From the NCBI GenBank assembly GCA_023388435.1, contig JAEWGG010000031.1:1-63157 (forward strand): DNA of 63,157 nt, in the 5' to 3' direction. The position numbers were made by a program, and so were the translations under genes. This DNA is from Bacillota bacterium. Its GTDB lineage: Bacteria; Bacillota; Clostridia; Saccharofermentanales; Fastidiosipilaceae. Every line of letters begins with the position of its first letter. Positions within the stretch are counted from its first letter, which is position 1. The notes under the pieces are model-generated. The model saw only the letters and a list, made by a program, of their open reading frames with translations, ran no database searches and was not told the origin of the DNA. This document shows positions 41,806 through 51,300 of this stretch, one piece after another.

Positions 41806-43227
41806 TCAGGGTCCCAATTCGTGACGTTCCAGGCGCTGGCAGTCGCGCAGTCCAAAGAAAAGCAGCAGGGACGCAGCCAGGATAGACACGCTGTCTGAGA
41901 TCGGCTCAGCCTGGATGATGCCCAGGACGCCGTTAAAATGCGGCAGGATAAAGGCCAGGGGAATGAGCAGGACCACCTTACGTAGCAGGGCGACAAAAAG
42001 GGAGAGCCCCGCCTTGCCTGTGCCCACAAAATACATCTGGGCCGCGGTCTGAATTCCAAAAAGAGGCAGGAGAAGCAAATAGGTCGGCAGGAGCTGAACC
42101 ACCAGATCAATGATCTCCGGAGCGTTGACAAAGGCCCGGGCAAAGGGGCGGGCTCCCAGACAGATGAGCACGTAGAAGCTGAGATTCCAGAGGCAGAGCA
42201 GGACCAGGGTCTGGCGCACGGCCCTGGCCACACGGCGGTAATTCCCCGCCCCCCAGTTGTAACTGACAATGGGCTGGACGCCCTGAGAAAAACCGAGATT
42301 CGGAATAAAAAGAATCTGCATGGCGCGTTGCAAAATGGTCATGGCCCCAACATAGAGGTCCCCTCCATAGCGCAGGAGCTGGGTGTTAAAAACAATAAAA
42401 ATCGCGCTCTCTGTGGCGGTCATCGTAAAACTGGAAACACCCAGAGCCAGGAGGCGCCGCAGCTTGGCCAGGTCCGGACAGAGGCTCTGGCGGCTGAGGT
42501 GGAGACGGCTCTTTGAACTCTGCAAGAAGAGCAGCACATAAATGGCAGAAAGGGCCTGGGATAAGACGGTGGCCAGGGCCGCCCCCCGTACGCCCAGGTC
42601 CAGCGCATAGATAAAAATCGGATCGAGGACAATATTGGTCAGCGCCCCGATCAGGACCGAGGCCATGGCGTAGCGAGCCAGGCCCTGGGCGCTGATAAAA
42701 GGATTCATACCGAGGGCCAGCTGTACAAAAACGGTACCAAGAACGTAGATGCTGTAGTACTGCTCCGCAAAGGGATAGATGCGTTCAGAAGCGCCGAAAA
42801 AGCGCAGAACAGGCTCCTTAAATAGCAGGCTGAGTAGGGTCAGCAGGCAGGACAGCAGCAGCAGAAAGCTAAAACCTGTGCCCATGTATCTCTGGGCCTC
42901 ATCCCTGCGGCCCCTGCCCAGCTCAATAGAGGCCAGGGGGGCCGCCCCTCCACCCACTAAATTACTAAATGCCGAAACAAGGAGGAGCAGGGGCGAACAT
43001 ACCCCCAGGGCCGTGAGCGCCTCCTGCCCGTTCTGGGCCATATTGCCCACATAGATGCTGTCGACAATGTTATAAAGAATATTAATGATCTGAGCGATGA
43101 GAATCGGCGTCGCCAGGCGAAAAATCAGCCCCAGTAAGGGGGCTTGGGCCAGGGCCTGCTCGGACTTCGAAGCTGTTCCTGCCGGGCGGCCAGCACTGGC
43201 GCCAGAACCTTTTGACTGCGTGGCCAT
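41806..43227 (-). CDS. MATE-family multidrug/cation efflux transporter
   Basis: 473 residues from ATG 43227, which has AGGAGG 8 bases upstream; an in-frame start at 43278 lacks a site. About twelve transmembrane helices in two similar halves. MATE hallmarks include PILIAQIINILYNIVDSIYVG, GQEALTALGVCSPLLLL near the N-terminus, and FNTQLLRYGGDLYVGAMTI plus GFSQGVQPIVSYNWGAGNY in the second half. It would export cationic drugs in exchange for H+ or Na+. Substrate cannot be inferred. Confidence 0.93.
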   Translation of the reverse strand: MATQSKGSGASAGRPAGTASKSEQALAQAPLLGLIFRLATPILIAQIINILYNIVDSIYVGNMAQNGQEALTALGVCSPLLLLVSAFSNLVGGGAAPLASIELGRGRRDEAQRYMGTGFSFLLLLSCLLTLLSLLFKEPVLRFFGASERIYPFAEQYYSIYVLGTVFVQLALGMNPFISAQGLARYAMASVLIGALTNIVLDPIFIYALDLGVRGAALATVLSQALSAIYVLLFLQSSKSRLHLSRQSLCPDLAKLRRLLALGVSSFTMTATESAIFIVFNTQLLRYGGDLYVGAMTILQRAMQILFIPNLGFSQGVQPIVSYNWGAGNYRRVARAVRQTLVLLCLWNLSFYVLICLGARPFARAFVNAPEIIDLVVQLLPTYLLLLPLFGIQTAAQMYFVGTGKAGLSLFVALLRKVVLLIPLAFILPHFNGVLGIIQAEPISDSVSILAASLLLFFGLRDCQRLERHELGP

Positions 43228-43269
43228 CAGGCTTCCTCCTGCACGTTCCTTCTGTATTTGGCAGGGGCT

Positions 43270-43275
43270 ATTATA
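43270..43275 (-). promoter_or_regulatory. -10 element of the MATE gene
   Basis: A perfect TATAAT on the minus strand, 43 bases upstream of the start; no good -35 is present. Confidence 0.35.
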
Positions 43276-43325
43276 CATGATGCCTAAGATGGACTGGGGC
43301 CTTTGCCGCCTACTGGGACTTTTGC

Positions 43326-43348
43326 CGCTTTTAAAAGTGTTATATAAT
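43326..43348 (+). promoter_or_regulatory. Promoter of the UlaG-like gene
   Basis: A perfect TATAAT at 43343-43348 with a weak TTGCCG-type -35 about 15-17 bases upstream. The leader then contains a partial direct repeat, CATCTGATTG/GATCTGATTG. Confidence 0.4.
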
Positions 43349-43448
43349 GTCCGCTAACTGACAGTCTCAGAATACTTACTTTGGCTGGAGATCTGACCAT
43401 CTGATTGCCGATCTGATTGTTATATCGTGAGCGAAAGAGGTAGCTGAG

Positions 43449-44177
43449 ATGCAGGTTACATACTTAAAACACAGTGGATTTCTGCTGGATCTGGAGCGGG
43501 CTGTTCTGGTCTTCGACTTTTTCTCAGATCCGGCTCAGATTCTGGGCACCTATGAGAACTGCGGTAAGCCCATAATCTTTTTTGTCTCCCACAACCACTA
43601 CGACCACTGGAATTCGGACATTCTGGGCTTCCGTAACCGCGCGGGCGTCTATTTCGTGCTGGACCAGGCCATCCGCCGTGAACTGGGCAGTGACCCGCGC
43701 GAGGGGGAGAGCCTCTTCTATGTGCAGGAAAATTGCTGCTATACCTGGCAGTTCCTGCAAGAAGCGGGCTTCACAGGGCTCTACTGCCTCCCCTCTACAG
43801 ACGCTGGGGTGGCCTTCTTCCTGCGGGCGGACTCCGCCTCCATCTACCACGCCGGGGACCTCAACGACTGGAACTGGCAGGATGCGGAGGGCCTGGAGAT
43901 GGAGCGGCGCTACCGCCAGCTGATCGGAGCCCTGGCGGACTGCCTGAATCCCGAGGACCAGCTGAAGCTGGCCTTCGTCCCAGTGGACCAGCGACTGGGG
44001 GACCTGGCTCTGGCGGGGGCAAAAATTTTCGTCGAGCTGATCCGCCCGGCCTATCTGATACCCATGCACCTGAATGGCGGGGTGGGTCTGCCGGCTGACT
44101 TGAAGCGCGACCTGGACGGCGGGCCCACGGAGGTCCTGCCGATGGTCGAACCGGGGCAGAGCCTGACGCTGGGCTGA
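43449..44177 (+). CDS. UlaG-like metallo-beta-lactamase-fold hydrolase
   Basis: 242 residues. The metal-site motif HNHYDHWN (HxHxDH) near residue 48, YHAGDLNDWNW near 137 and the late histidine IPMHLNG are all present, with LKHSGFLLDL at the N-terminus as in UlaG-like proteins. The reaction is unknown; relatives open lactones or cleave phosphoesters. ATG 43449 follows GAGGTAGCTGAG. Monocistronic, closed by the hairpin at 44226. Confidence 0.85.
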   Translation: MQVTYLKHSGFLLDLERAVLVFDFFSDPAQILGTYENCGKPIIFFVSHNHYDHWNSDILGFRNRAGVYFVLDQAIRRELGSDPREGESLFYVQENCCYTWQFLQEAGFTGLYCLPSTDAGVAFFLRADSASIYHAGDLNDWNWQDAEGLEMERRYRQLIGALADCLNPEDQLKLAFVPVDQRLGDLALAGAKIFVELIRPAYLIPMHLNGGVGLPADLKRDLDGGPTEVLPMVEPGQSLTLG

Positions 44178-44225
44178 GCGGCTTCAGCCTGGGCTCAAGC
44201 CTGCTGACCTGAGGTGGATAAAATA

Positions 44226-44257
44226 GGGACCTGGAGGCAGCCCAGTCTCCAGGTCCC
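44226..44257. terminator. Shared terminator of ilvE and the UlaG-like gene
   Basis: GGGACCTGGAG pairs perfectly with CTCCAGGTCCC around a 10-base loop. On the minus strand it is followed by TATTTTATCC, so it mainly ends ilvE; on the plus strand the tail is only weakly U-rich. Confidence 0.75.
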
Positions 44258-44280
44258 TGGTGTTCCGCCCGGCCTGTGGA

Positions 44281-45372
44281 CTATGCCCCTCCCCCCGCGG
44301 TCTCCAGCTGGATGCGGCGCGTCCAATCATGGGAGTCCTCCTTCAGGCCATACTGGATGGCCGAGAGCTCCTCAAAGAGACGCTGGGACAGGGGGCCGAT
44401 CTGGCCCTTCGAAAGCAGGTAGTCCCGCCCCTTCCACCGCAGCTGACCAATGGGCGAGATGATGGCGGCTGTACCGCTTCCAAAGGCCTCGCTGATCTCC
44501 CCGCTCGCAATCCCATCCATGACTTCCTCGATATCCAGAGCACGTTCCTCGACCTCTATCCCCCAGTCCGCCAGGATCTGTAAGACGCTGTCACGGGTGA
44601 TGCCAGCTAGTATGCTCCCCGAAAGGGCCGGGCTGAGCACCCGATCCCGGGACACAAAAAATACATTCATCGCCCCCACTTCTTCGATATAACGACGCTC
44701 CTGGGCATCCAGCCAGAGCACCTGCTCACAGCCGCGGCGGGCGGCCTCCGACTGGGCCAGAATGGAGGCCGCATAGTTTCCGGCAGTCTTCGCCTCACCG
44801 ATGCCGCCGCGGGCCGCGCGGACATAGTGGTCCTCAACATAGATGGACACAGGCTTGAGGCCATCCTTGTAGTACAGCCCCGAGGGCGAAAGCAGGATGA
44901 GCAGACTGTAGTGCTGGGAGGCGCGCACTCCGAGCTGCGCGTCTGTGGCGATGATAAAGGGGCGGATATAAAGGCTGGTGCCCAGGCTCTCTGGAGCCCA
45001 GGCGGCGTCGATACGGAGCAGCTGCTCCAGAGCCTCAAGACAGAAGGCCTCATCCACCGTCGGGATGTCGAGGCGGCGACAGGAGCGATTGAGACGGGCG
45101 AAATTCGCCTCGGGACGAAAGAGCTGTAGGTCGCCATCCGGTCGCTTGTAGGCCTTTAAACCCTCGAAGACGGCCTGTCCATAGTGCAAAACCATACTTG
45201 CCGGATCCAGGGAGAGGGGCTGGCGGGGACAGATCTGGGCTCCGTGCCAGCCTTGTTCCGGACTGTAGTCCATGCGAAACATGTGGTCGGTAAAATAGGT
45301 TCCAAAACCCAGACTCTGCTCGTCGTGATGGCGGGTCTGGCCCTGCTCCAGACGCTTAATCTCCAATTCCAT
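44281..45372 (-). CDS. ilvE: Branched-chain amino acid aminotransferase
   Basis: PLP fold-type IV enzyme interconverting Leu/Ile/Val and their 2-oxo acids. 363 residues, the size of the group II (longer) IlvE. Visible: GTYFTDHMFRMDY, LHYGQAVFEGLKAYK near 70, LFRPEANFARLNRSCRRL, the PLP-lysine region GIGEAKTAGNYAASI near 200, and EVGAMNVFFV plus EAFGSGTAAIISPIG. A TATAAT lies just upstream (45398-45403, minus). No leader peptide or T-box is seen. Confidence 0.96.
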   Translation of the reverse strand: MELEIKRLEQGQTRHHDEQSLGFGTYFTDHMFRMDYSPEQGWHGAQICPRQPLSLDPASMVLHYGQAVFEGLKAYKRPDGDLQLFRPEANFARLNRSCRRLDIPTVDEAFCLEALEQLLRIDAAWAPESLGTSLYIRPFIIATDAQLGVRASQHYSLLILLSPSGLYYKDGLKPVSIYVEDHYVRAARGGIGEAKTAGNYAASILAQSEAARRGCEQVLWLDAQERRYIEEVGAMNVFFVSRDRVLSPALSGSILAGITRDSVLQILADWGIEVEERALDIEEVMDGIASGEISEAFGSGTAAIISPIGQLRWKGRDYLLSKGQIGPLSQRLFEELSAIQYGLKEDSHDWTRRIQLETAGGGA

Positions 45373-45475
45373 GTCTTCCCTCCTCCAGAATTCTTCACTT
45401 ATTATAGCGAACTCCGTCCAAGGCCTCGGAAACTTTGTAATGCCTGGGCAAAAGCGCTAAGATAGCAACGTTGCG

Positions 45476-45490
45476 TGTAAATGCTTACAA
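45476..45490. promoter_or_regulatory. cre/LacI-like palindrome upstream of the pectinesterase gene
   Basis: TGTAAATGCTTACAA; the reverse strand TTGTAAGCATTTACA matches the CcpA cre consensus at all but one defined position. It lies 78 bases before the pectinesterase ATG. A second palindrome, GCAACGTTGC, lies about 10 bases further upstream. Confidence 0.5.
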
Positions 45491-45567
45491 CACGGCGAAA
45501 CAGGGCCCGCGACAAACCTGGGACTGGGCCGGGATGCCGTGTCAGCAGACGGAGAAATGAGGCTCTT

Positions 45568-46575
45568 ATGTTCTATGTGGATCCCAGAGGTCGCGGCGAC
45601 TTCACCCAATTACAGACAGCCCTTGACTGGCTCTCCGCCCACCCTTCTGAGAAGCCCGAACTCGAACTCGCTGAGGGCCGCTACGAGGGTCCCTTTTACT
45701 GTGCCGTGCCGGGCCTTCGGCTCCGTGGCCAGGGCCGGGATGAGACCCTGCTGACAGCAGGTCTGGCGGCCCAGCAGAGACATGCGGATGGACGGACGTA
45801 CGGGACCTTTCGCACGGCGACACTCTTCCTGGATGCGGACCACATCGAAGTACATGGTCTCAGCGTGCAAAATCGGGCGGGCTGGGGACCGACTGTGGGC
45901 CAGGCCATCGCCCTCTATGCGGACTCCGATGACCTCCTCGTCGAGGACTGCGCCCTCCTGGGACGGCAGGACACCCTCTTCACCGCCCCCCTTCCAGAGC
46001 GGGAATTGCAGGTCGACGGCTTCCGAGGCCCCAAGCAATTCGCCCCGCGCCGCCGCAACCGACAGATCTACCGCCGCTGCCTGATCGCGGGGGATGTGGA
46101 CTTCATTTTCGGCGGGGCCCAGGCCCTGTTTGAGGACTGCGAACTGCGCTCACTCTGGCGGGAGGGGCAGGAGGGCTGCCAGGGCTATGTCACTGCGGCT
46201 TCCACGCAGCGGGATGAGCGCTTCGGCTATTATTTCCAGTCCTGCCGCTTCAGCGCCGAAAAAGGCCTGGAAGACGCTTCAGTATATCTGGGTCGGCCCT
46301 GGCGGGAGGCGGCCCGCTGCTGTCTCAACGACTGTGAACTGGGTGCGCACATTCACCCCCAGCTCTGGTCTGACTGGGACAAGCCCCAGGCACACGAACA
46401 GGCCGTCTATGCGGTCTATGCCACACGGGCTGCCGACGGCTCTCCCCTCCGCCCAGGAAGCCAAGCCAGCTGGACAAGCCTGGACCCACTGGCAGCCGAA
46501 GACTGTACAAAGGAGGCCTTCTTAGACTATGTTCGCAAACAGGCAGTCCAAGACGGACGCTACTTTTCCCATTGA
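45568..46575 (+). CDS. Pectin methylesterase (carbohydrate esterase family 8), cytoplasmic
   Basis: Removes methyl groups from homogalacturonan. 335 residues from ATG 45568. The CE8 signatures are all present: GRYEG, GQAIALY, GRQDTLF (catalytic Asp), GDVDFIFGGA (catalytic Asp) and YLGRPWREA (Arg). There is no signal peptide, so it should act inside the cell on imported methylated oligogalacturonides. The last 47 bases overlap the start of the following exporter gene, whose ribosome binding site AAGGAGG lies inside this coding sequence. Confidence 0.93.
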   Translation: MFYVDPRGRGDFTQLQTALDWLSAHPSEKPELELAEGRYEGPFYCAVPGLRLRGQGRDETLLTAGLAAQQRHADGRTYGTFRTATLFLDADHIEVHGLSVQNRAGWGPTVGQAIALYADSDDLLVEDCALLGRQDTLFTAPLPERELQVDGFRGPKQFAPRRRNRQIYRRCLIAGDVDFIFGGAQALFEDCELRSLWREGQEGCQGYVTAASTQRDERFGYYFQSCRFSAEKGLEDASVYLGRPWREAARCCLNDCELGAHIHPQLWSDWDKPQAHEQAVYAVYATRAADGSPLRPGSQASWTSLDPLAAEDCTKEAFLDYVRKQAVQDGRYFSH

Positions 46576-48337
46576 CCCCGAACTCGCCCAGGAGGCCTAC
46601 AGCCGCCACGGGCAGCGCAATCTCCGCATCCTGCTACAGCTCTACCGCGGTAAATATCAGCTCCTGGCCCTCTCCACCCTGCTCTACGTCATCAAGCACA
46701 GCGCGGTCTGGGTTCTGCCCCTGGTCAGCGCAAATATCATCAACAGCCTGACACAGGCGGAGGCCGAGGTCTGGGGGCAGATTCTTCTCAATGCGGGTAT
46801 TTTGGCCCTGCTCATCCTGCTCAACGTCCCGGCCAACTATCTGCATACCAGGCTGCGGAGTAAGGCCATGCGAGCCGTGGAGGCCAGCCTGCGCGGGGCC
46901 CTCGTCCGCCGCATCCAGCAGCTGAGTCTCCTCTACCACTCCGAGCACGAGCTGGGCCGTCTCCAGTCCAAAATCATGCGTGATGTCGAGGCCGTTGAGA
47001 CCCTCTCATCACAGGTCTTTGTCAGCTCTCTGAACATCCTTATCAATATTGTGGTCGCCCTCTCGGTGACTCTCGGACGGAGCAGGGGCATCTTTTTCTT
47101 TTTCGTACTGACCGTCCCTGTGGCGGCCCTGTCCATCGTCAGCTTTCGCCGGCCTATGAAGCAGCAGAATTTTCTCTTTCGTCAGGAGATGGAGCAGAGT
47201 TCGGCGGAAGTTATGGAAATGGTCGAGATGCTGCCCGTCACCAGGGCCCACGCCCTGGAGGTCCAGGAGGAGCGGCGCATGGCCCAGCGCCTCTTCCAGA
47301 TCGCCCAAAAAGGCTATCGCCTGGATCTGATTCAGTCCACTTTTGGCGCGGTGTCCTGGGCTGTTTTCCAGATCTTTCAGGTCCTCTGCCTGCTCTATAG
47401 CGCCCGACTTGCGCTCCGTGGGGAGATCCCGGTGGGCGACATTCTCCTCTATCAGAGCTACTTCGCGAGCATGGTCAACCAAGTCTCGGCCATTGTCACC
47501 CTCCTCCCCACGATCAGCAAGGGCCTGGAGTCGGTACGCAGCATAGGGGAATTGCTTCTGGCCCGAGATCTGGAAGATGACAGCGGCAAGGCCGAGTTGC
47601 TGACTTTTGCCGGAAATTATCAGTTCTGTGAGCTCCACTACCGCTACCCTGGGGCCCAGGAGGAGGTTCTGGCCGGCCTCAATCTGGATGTCCCTGCGGG
47701 CCAGACTGTGGCCTTTGTCGGTGAGTCCGGAGCTGGTAAGAGCACCCTGCTCAACCTCATCATGGGCTTTTACCTGCCCAGTTCTGGACATATTCTCGTC
47801 GACGGCCAGGACCTGGCCCAGATCCAGCGCCGCAGCTATCGCCGCCACCTGGCCTTTGTCCCACAAACTTCTGTGCTCTTCTCCGGTTCCATACGTGACA
47901 ATATCTGTTATGGCCTGGAAGAAGTCGATGAGGCGCGGCTTCAAGAGGTGATACGGGCGGCCCGACTCCAGGACCTGGTGGAGAGCCTGCCCCAGGGTCT
48001 GGACACCCAGGTCGGCAGCCGGGGCAGCAAGCTCTCCGGCGGTCAGCGGCAGCGTCTGGCCATCGCCCGAGCCCTGATCCGCGACCCCAGGGTCATCATC
48101 CTGGACGAGGCCACTTCGGCCCTGGACAGCATCTCGGAGCGGCTGATTCAGAGCGCCATCGAGGAGCTCTGCCGGGGGCGCAGCACATTTATTGTGGCCC
48201 ACCGCCTCTCAACCATTCGCCACGCCGACCAGATCGTCCTCATCCGCGACGGCAAGGTGGAAGAGCAGGGCAGCTGGGAGGAGCTGCTGGCCCGACGTGG
48301 GGCCTTTTACCGCCTCTATGCGGCCCAGGCGGAATAG
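46529..48337 (+). CDS. ABC exporter half-transporter (homodimer type)
   Basis: 602 residues: six transmembrane helices (about 40-320) and a fully canonical nucleotide-binding domain (Walker A GESGAGKST, Q-loop VPQTSVLFSG, signature LSGGQRQRLA, Walker B VIILDEATSALD, H-loop VAHRLSTI). The intact Walker B Glu fits a homodimeric MsbA/LmrA-like exporter. It starts inside the pectinesterase gene, in another frame, implying coupled translation. An exporter coupled to a cytoplasmic pectinesterase is unexpected; its substrate is unknown. Confidence 0.93.
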   Translation: MFANRQSKTDATFPIDPELAQEAYSRHGQRNLRILLQLYRGKYQLLALSTLLYVIKHSAVWVLPLVSANIINSLTQAEAEVWGQILLNAGILALLILLNVPANYLHTRLRSKAMRAVEASLRGALVRRIQQLSLLYHSEHELGRLQSKIMRDVEAVETLSSQVFVSSLNILINIVVALSVTLGRSRGIFFFFVLTVPVAALSIVSFRRPMKQQNFLFRQEMEQSSAEVMEMVEMLPVTRAHALEVQEERRMAQRLFQIAQKGYRLDLIQSTFGAVSWAVFQIFQVLCLLYSARLALRGEIPVGDILLYQSYFASMVNQVSAIVTLLPTISKGLESVRSIGELLLARDLEDDSGKAELLTFAGNYQFCELHYRYPGAQEEVLAGLNLDVPAGQTVAFVGESGAGKSTLLNLIMGFYLPSSGHILVDGQDLAQIQRRSYRRHLAFVPQTSVLFSGSIRDNICYGLEEVDEARLQEVIRAARLQDLVESLPQGLDTQVGSRGSKLSGGQRQRLAIARALIRDPRVIILDEATSALDSISERLIQSAIEELCRGRSTFIVAHRLSTIRHADQIVLIRDGKVEEQGSWEELLARRGAFYRLYAAQAE

Positions 48338-48339
48338 AT

Positions 48340-51300
48340 TTAGCAGTCTGCTCCAGGCTCAATCAGGGGCCCGGTCCAGGGCCAGCGCCTGAGCGCCAGT
48401 TCCTCCAGGTAAAAATGGGATTCGGAGGGGCCGTAGTGATAGCAACCGAGCGTTGGTCCTGTGAAGCGTTTGCCCTCGTGCCAGCCCTCATCCGTGAGGT
48501 AACTGCAGTCCTCCAGGCTGTCCTCAGCCAGCTTCTGCCCACTACTGTCGCAGAGGCAGAACTCACGTTTCAGACCGCGGATATCCAGGTTCCAGACGAG
48601 GGCCTCCGCCCTCAGCTGTCCGCAGCAGATCTTCTGACGCTGGAGCTCCTGTCCCAGCTGGCGATAATAGTAGAGGGTCCAGGCCCCGTCGGCCCCAGCC
48701 TCCACTAGATAGGCAAACCAGCTGCGCTCATCGTAGTACTGGATGAGTCCTGCCGCCGCTCCTGGGGCCAGATGGCGGATGTCAGCCTGGAGGCGGAAGT
48801 CCATCTGGGCCTCATCCTGGCGCAGGAGCAGGAGCTGACGTGCCTCCAGGCTCCCTGGCCAGTACTTATCGGGGGCCAGGTCCAGGCGGCCCTGCTGCCA
48901 GGTGTAGCGGGCCGCAGCGCGCGGGTGCAGGGCCAGCCGCTCCAGGATTCCCGGCTGCAGGTACTGCCGCCAGCATCCCAGGTACCGGTCCTGGGCCTCT
49001 GTCCCTGGAAAGGGGCAGGGGGCCAGGCCGCTGGGACAGGAAGAAGCCCGGGCGAGGCGCGGCCAGCCATCGGCTGTCCATTCCAGCAGGTCCAGACCGG
49101 TTTCCCGCCCACAGAGGCTGTAGCCCTCCGCCATACGCGCACAGAGATAGACCAGGGCCCAGCGCCCGTCCGCCAGCTCCACAGCCTTGCCATGGCCGGC
49201 GCGCTGGAGGGCGGACTGCTTGTCGCTCTGGCGCAGCAGCGGGTTGTATGGACTGGGCTCATAGGGGCCCATGAGCTGACGGGAGCGGGCCACACTACAG
49301 AGGTGCCCCTGGCCCGTGCCACCCTCCGCCAGGAACAGATAATAGTAGTCCCCCCTCCGCAGGAGGTGGGGACCCTCCGGATTGCGCTTGTTCCATCCGT
49401 AATAGATCAGGCTCGGCTCCCCCAGGGCCCTCCGGCAGTCCGCATCCAACTCCACAATCCGCGCCCCGCGATTGAGCAGCATATAGTGCCGGCCGCCCTC
49501 GTGATAGAGGGAGGGGTCAATGCCGTCGAGGGGGATGATGGCAGGCTCCGAATAGGGGCCCTCCGGGCGTGTGGAGCGACAGACAATCTGCTCCCTGCAG
49601 GGGACCTCCTGGTCAGACTTACGATAGGTCGCCGTGATGTAAAAATACTGTCCGTCATGGGAGATATCGGCGGCCCAGTAACCCCGGCCGCCCTCCAATG
49701 GAGCCAGGCGCGCCCATGCCTCGTCAACTATGGCATGGCCAATAATGTCCCAGTGAATGAGGTCCCGGGACTTCGAGATGGGAATGGCGGGAAAATAGTG
49801 AAAGGAGGAGTGCACCATGTAGTAGTCCTCCCCCACTCGGACGATCGAGGGGTCGGCCGCCAAGCCCCGGCAGACCGGGTTCCGATAGAGCTGCCGCTCG
49901 GGCCCATAGTGCGCCTCAAGCCAGGCCAGATTGGCCCCGGCCCCAGCCGCCCGCGCGTAGTCCCAGAGCGAGCAGAAATCCTGGTCCAGGGCCCAGGGAT
50001 CCAGCCCTACGCGCCGAATCAGGTAGTCCAGCATATCTGGCCGATCCGCCAGGGCTGCATAGTGAAGCAGACTGGCCCCGCGGGGGGGCCGGACCTGCAT
50101 ACTGGACTTGCTGTATTCCACCATATAGCGGCAGGCCTCAAGGTCGCCGAGCAGCAGGACCCTGGCCTCAGCTGGAAGTTCCGGGGCGGAGGCCAGGAGG
50201 AGGCGCAGACCGGCCGCCTTCGCCAGGGGGGCCTCACGGGCCAGGAGGGGGACCAGGCTCTCCTCCCAACTGGCCTCCATCCAGGCTGGGTCCTCAGGGT
50301 GCCTGGCTGCCACGGGGCAGTCCGTGGCACGCAGCCGCAGCAAATCCGTCAGGAGAGGCCTCCGGCTCCGCATTTCCAGACAGTCCAGCCAACCTGAATC
50401 ACAGCCAGCTTCCCAGCCAGGAGCCCGGCAAAAGAGGCCCACTTGCACCCCTGTCCAGGTCTGGGCAGCCAGGGCCAGGGGCAAGTCCTGACACCAGAGG
50501 CAGCTCCCCGCTCCCGCTTCAGAAGAAAAAATGCTGAACTTTAGCCTGAGCTCTGTGCCCTGCCGTCCCAGTCCGCTATCGATGCCCCCGGCAGCCAGGG
50601 ACTCGTCCTGAATCCCCCGGTCCCCCTCAGGCCAGAGCAGACAGCTGAGCCAGCAGTCTTCATTTAATGCCAGGGATCCGAGGGCCTCCCGCCAGACAGA
50701 ATTCTCTCCCCCCCGCTCAATAAAGGCCTCGAGGCGCCGCTCTGCACTTCGGCGGAGGACGAGGGCCGCATAGCTGCCTCCGAGCAGGAGCAGGCCTGCC
50801 TCCTCCCCTGGCTGAAGTCCGGAGAAGTCCAGGTGCAAGCTATAATCCAGACTGGGAGCAGGTATTTTTTGACTGAGGAAGGAGCCCCAGGACCAGAGAT
50901 TTTCCCCCACCTTGCAGCCCCTGGCCTGGAGGCGCATAGCGCCTTCTGGCAGGGTCTCACAATCGGCCCAGGCCCTGTGTGCCGCCGCCTGCCAGCTGGC
51001 TTCCAGCCCCCCGCGGTCAGACTGCAGACTCAGCTTCTGGGACAGGGGCTCACAAGGCGGCAGGGCCGGACGCCGCCCCAGCTCCACAGGCTCCCCCCAG
51101 GTCTCCCCAGGCCGCGGACGCCCAAGCAGCGGCCAGTGTTCAGCCGTCCACTGCAGGGGCTGGAGATGACAGATTCGCCCACTGGCCCCGCAGTCCTGGA
51201 AGTGCAGGAAATAGTCCTGGCCAGCAGGCGTATCCACCCAGCCACCTTGATGGGGGCCATTCACCGCAGTGGAGCCCTGGCGCAGGACCACCCGCTCCTC

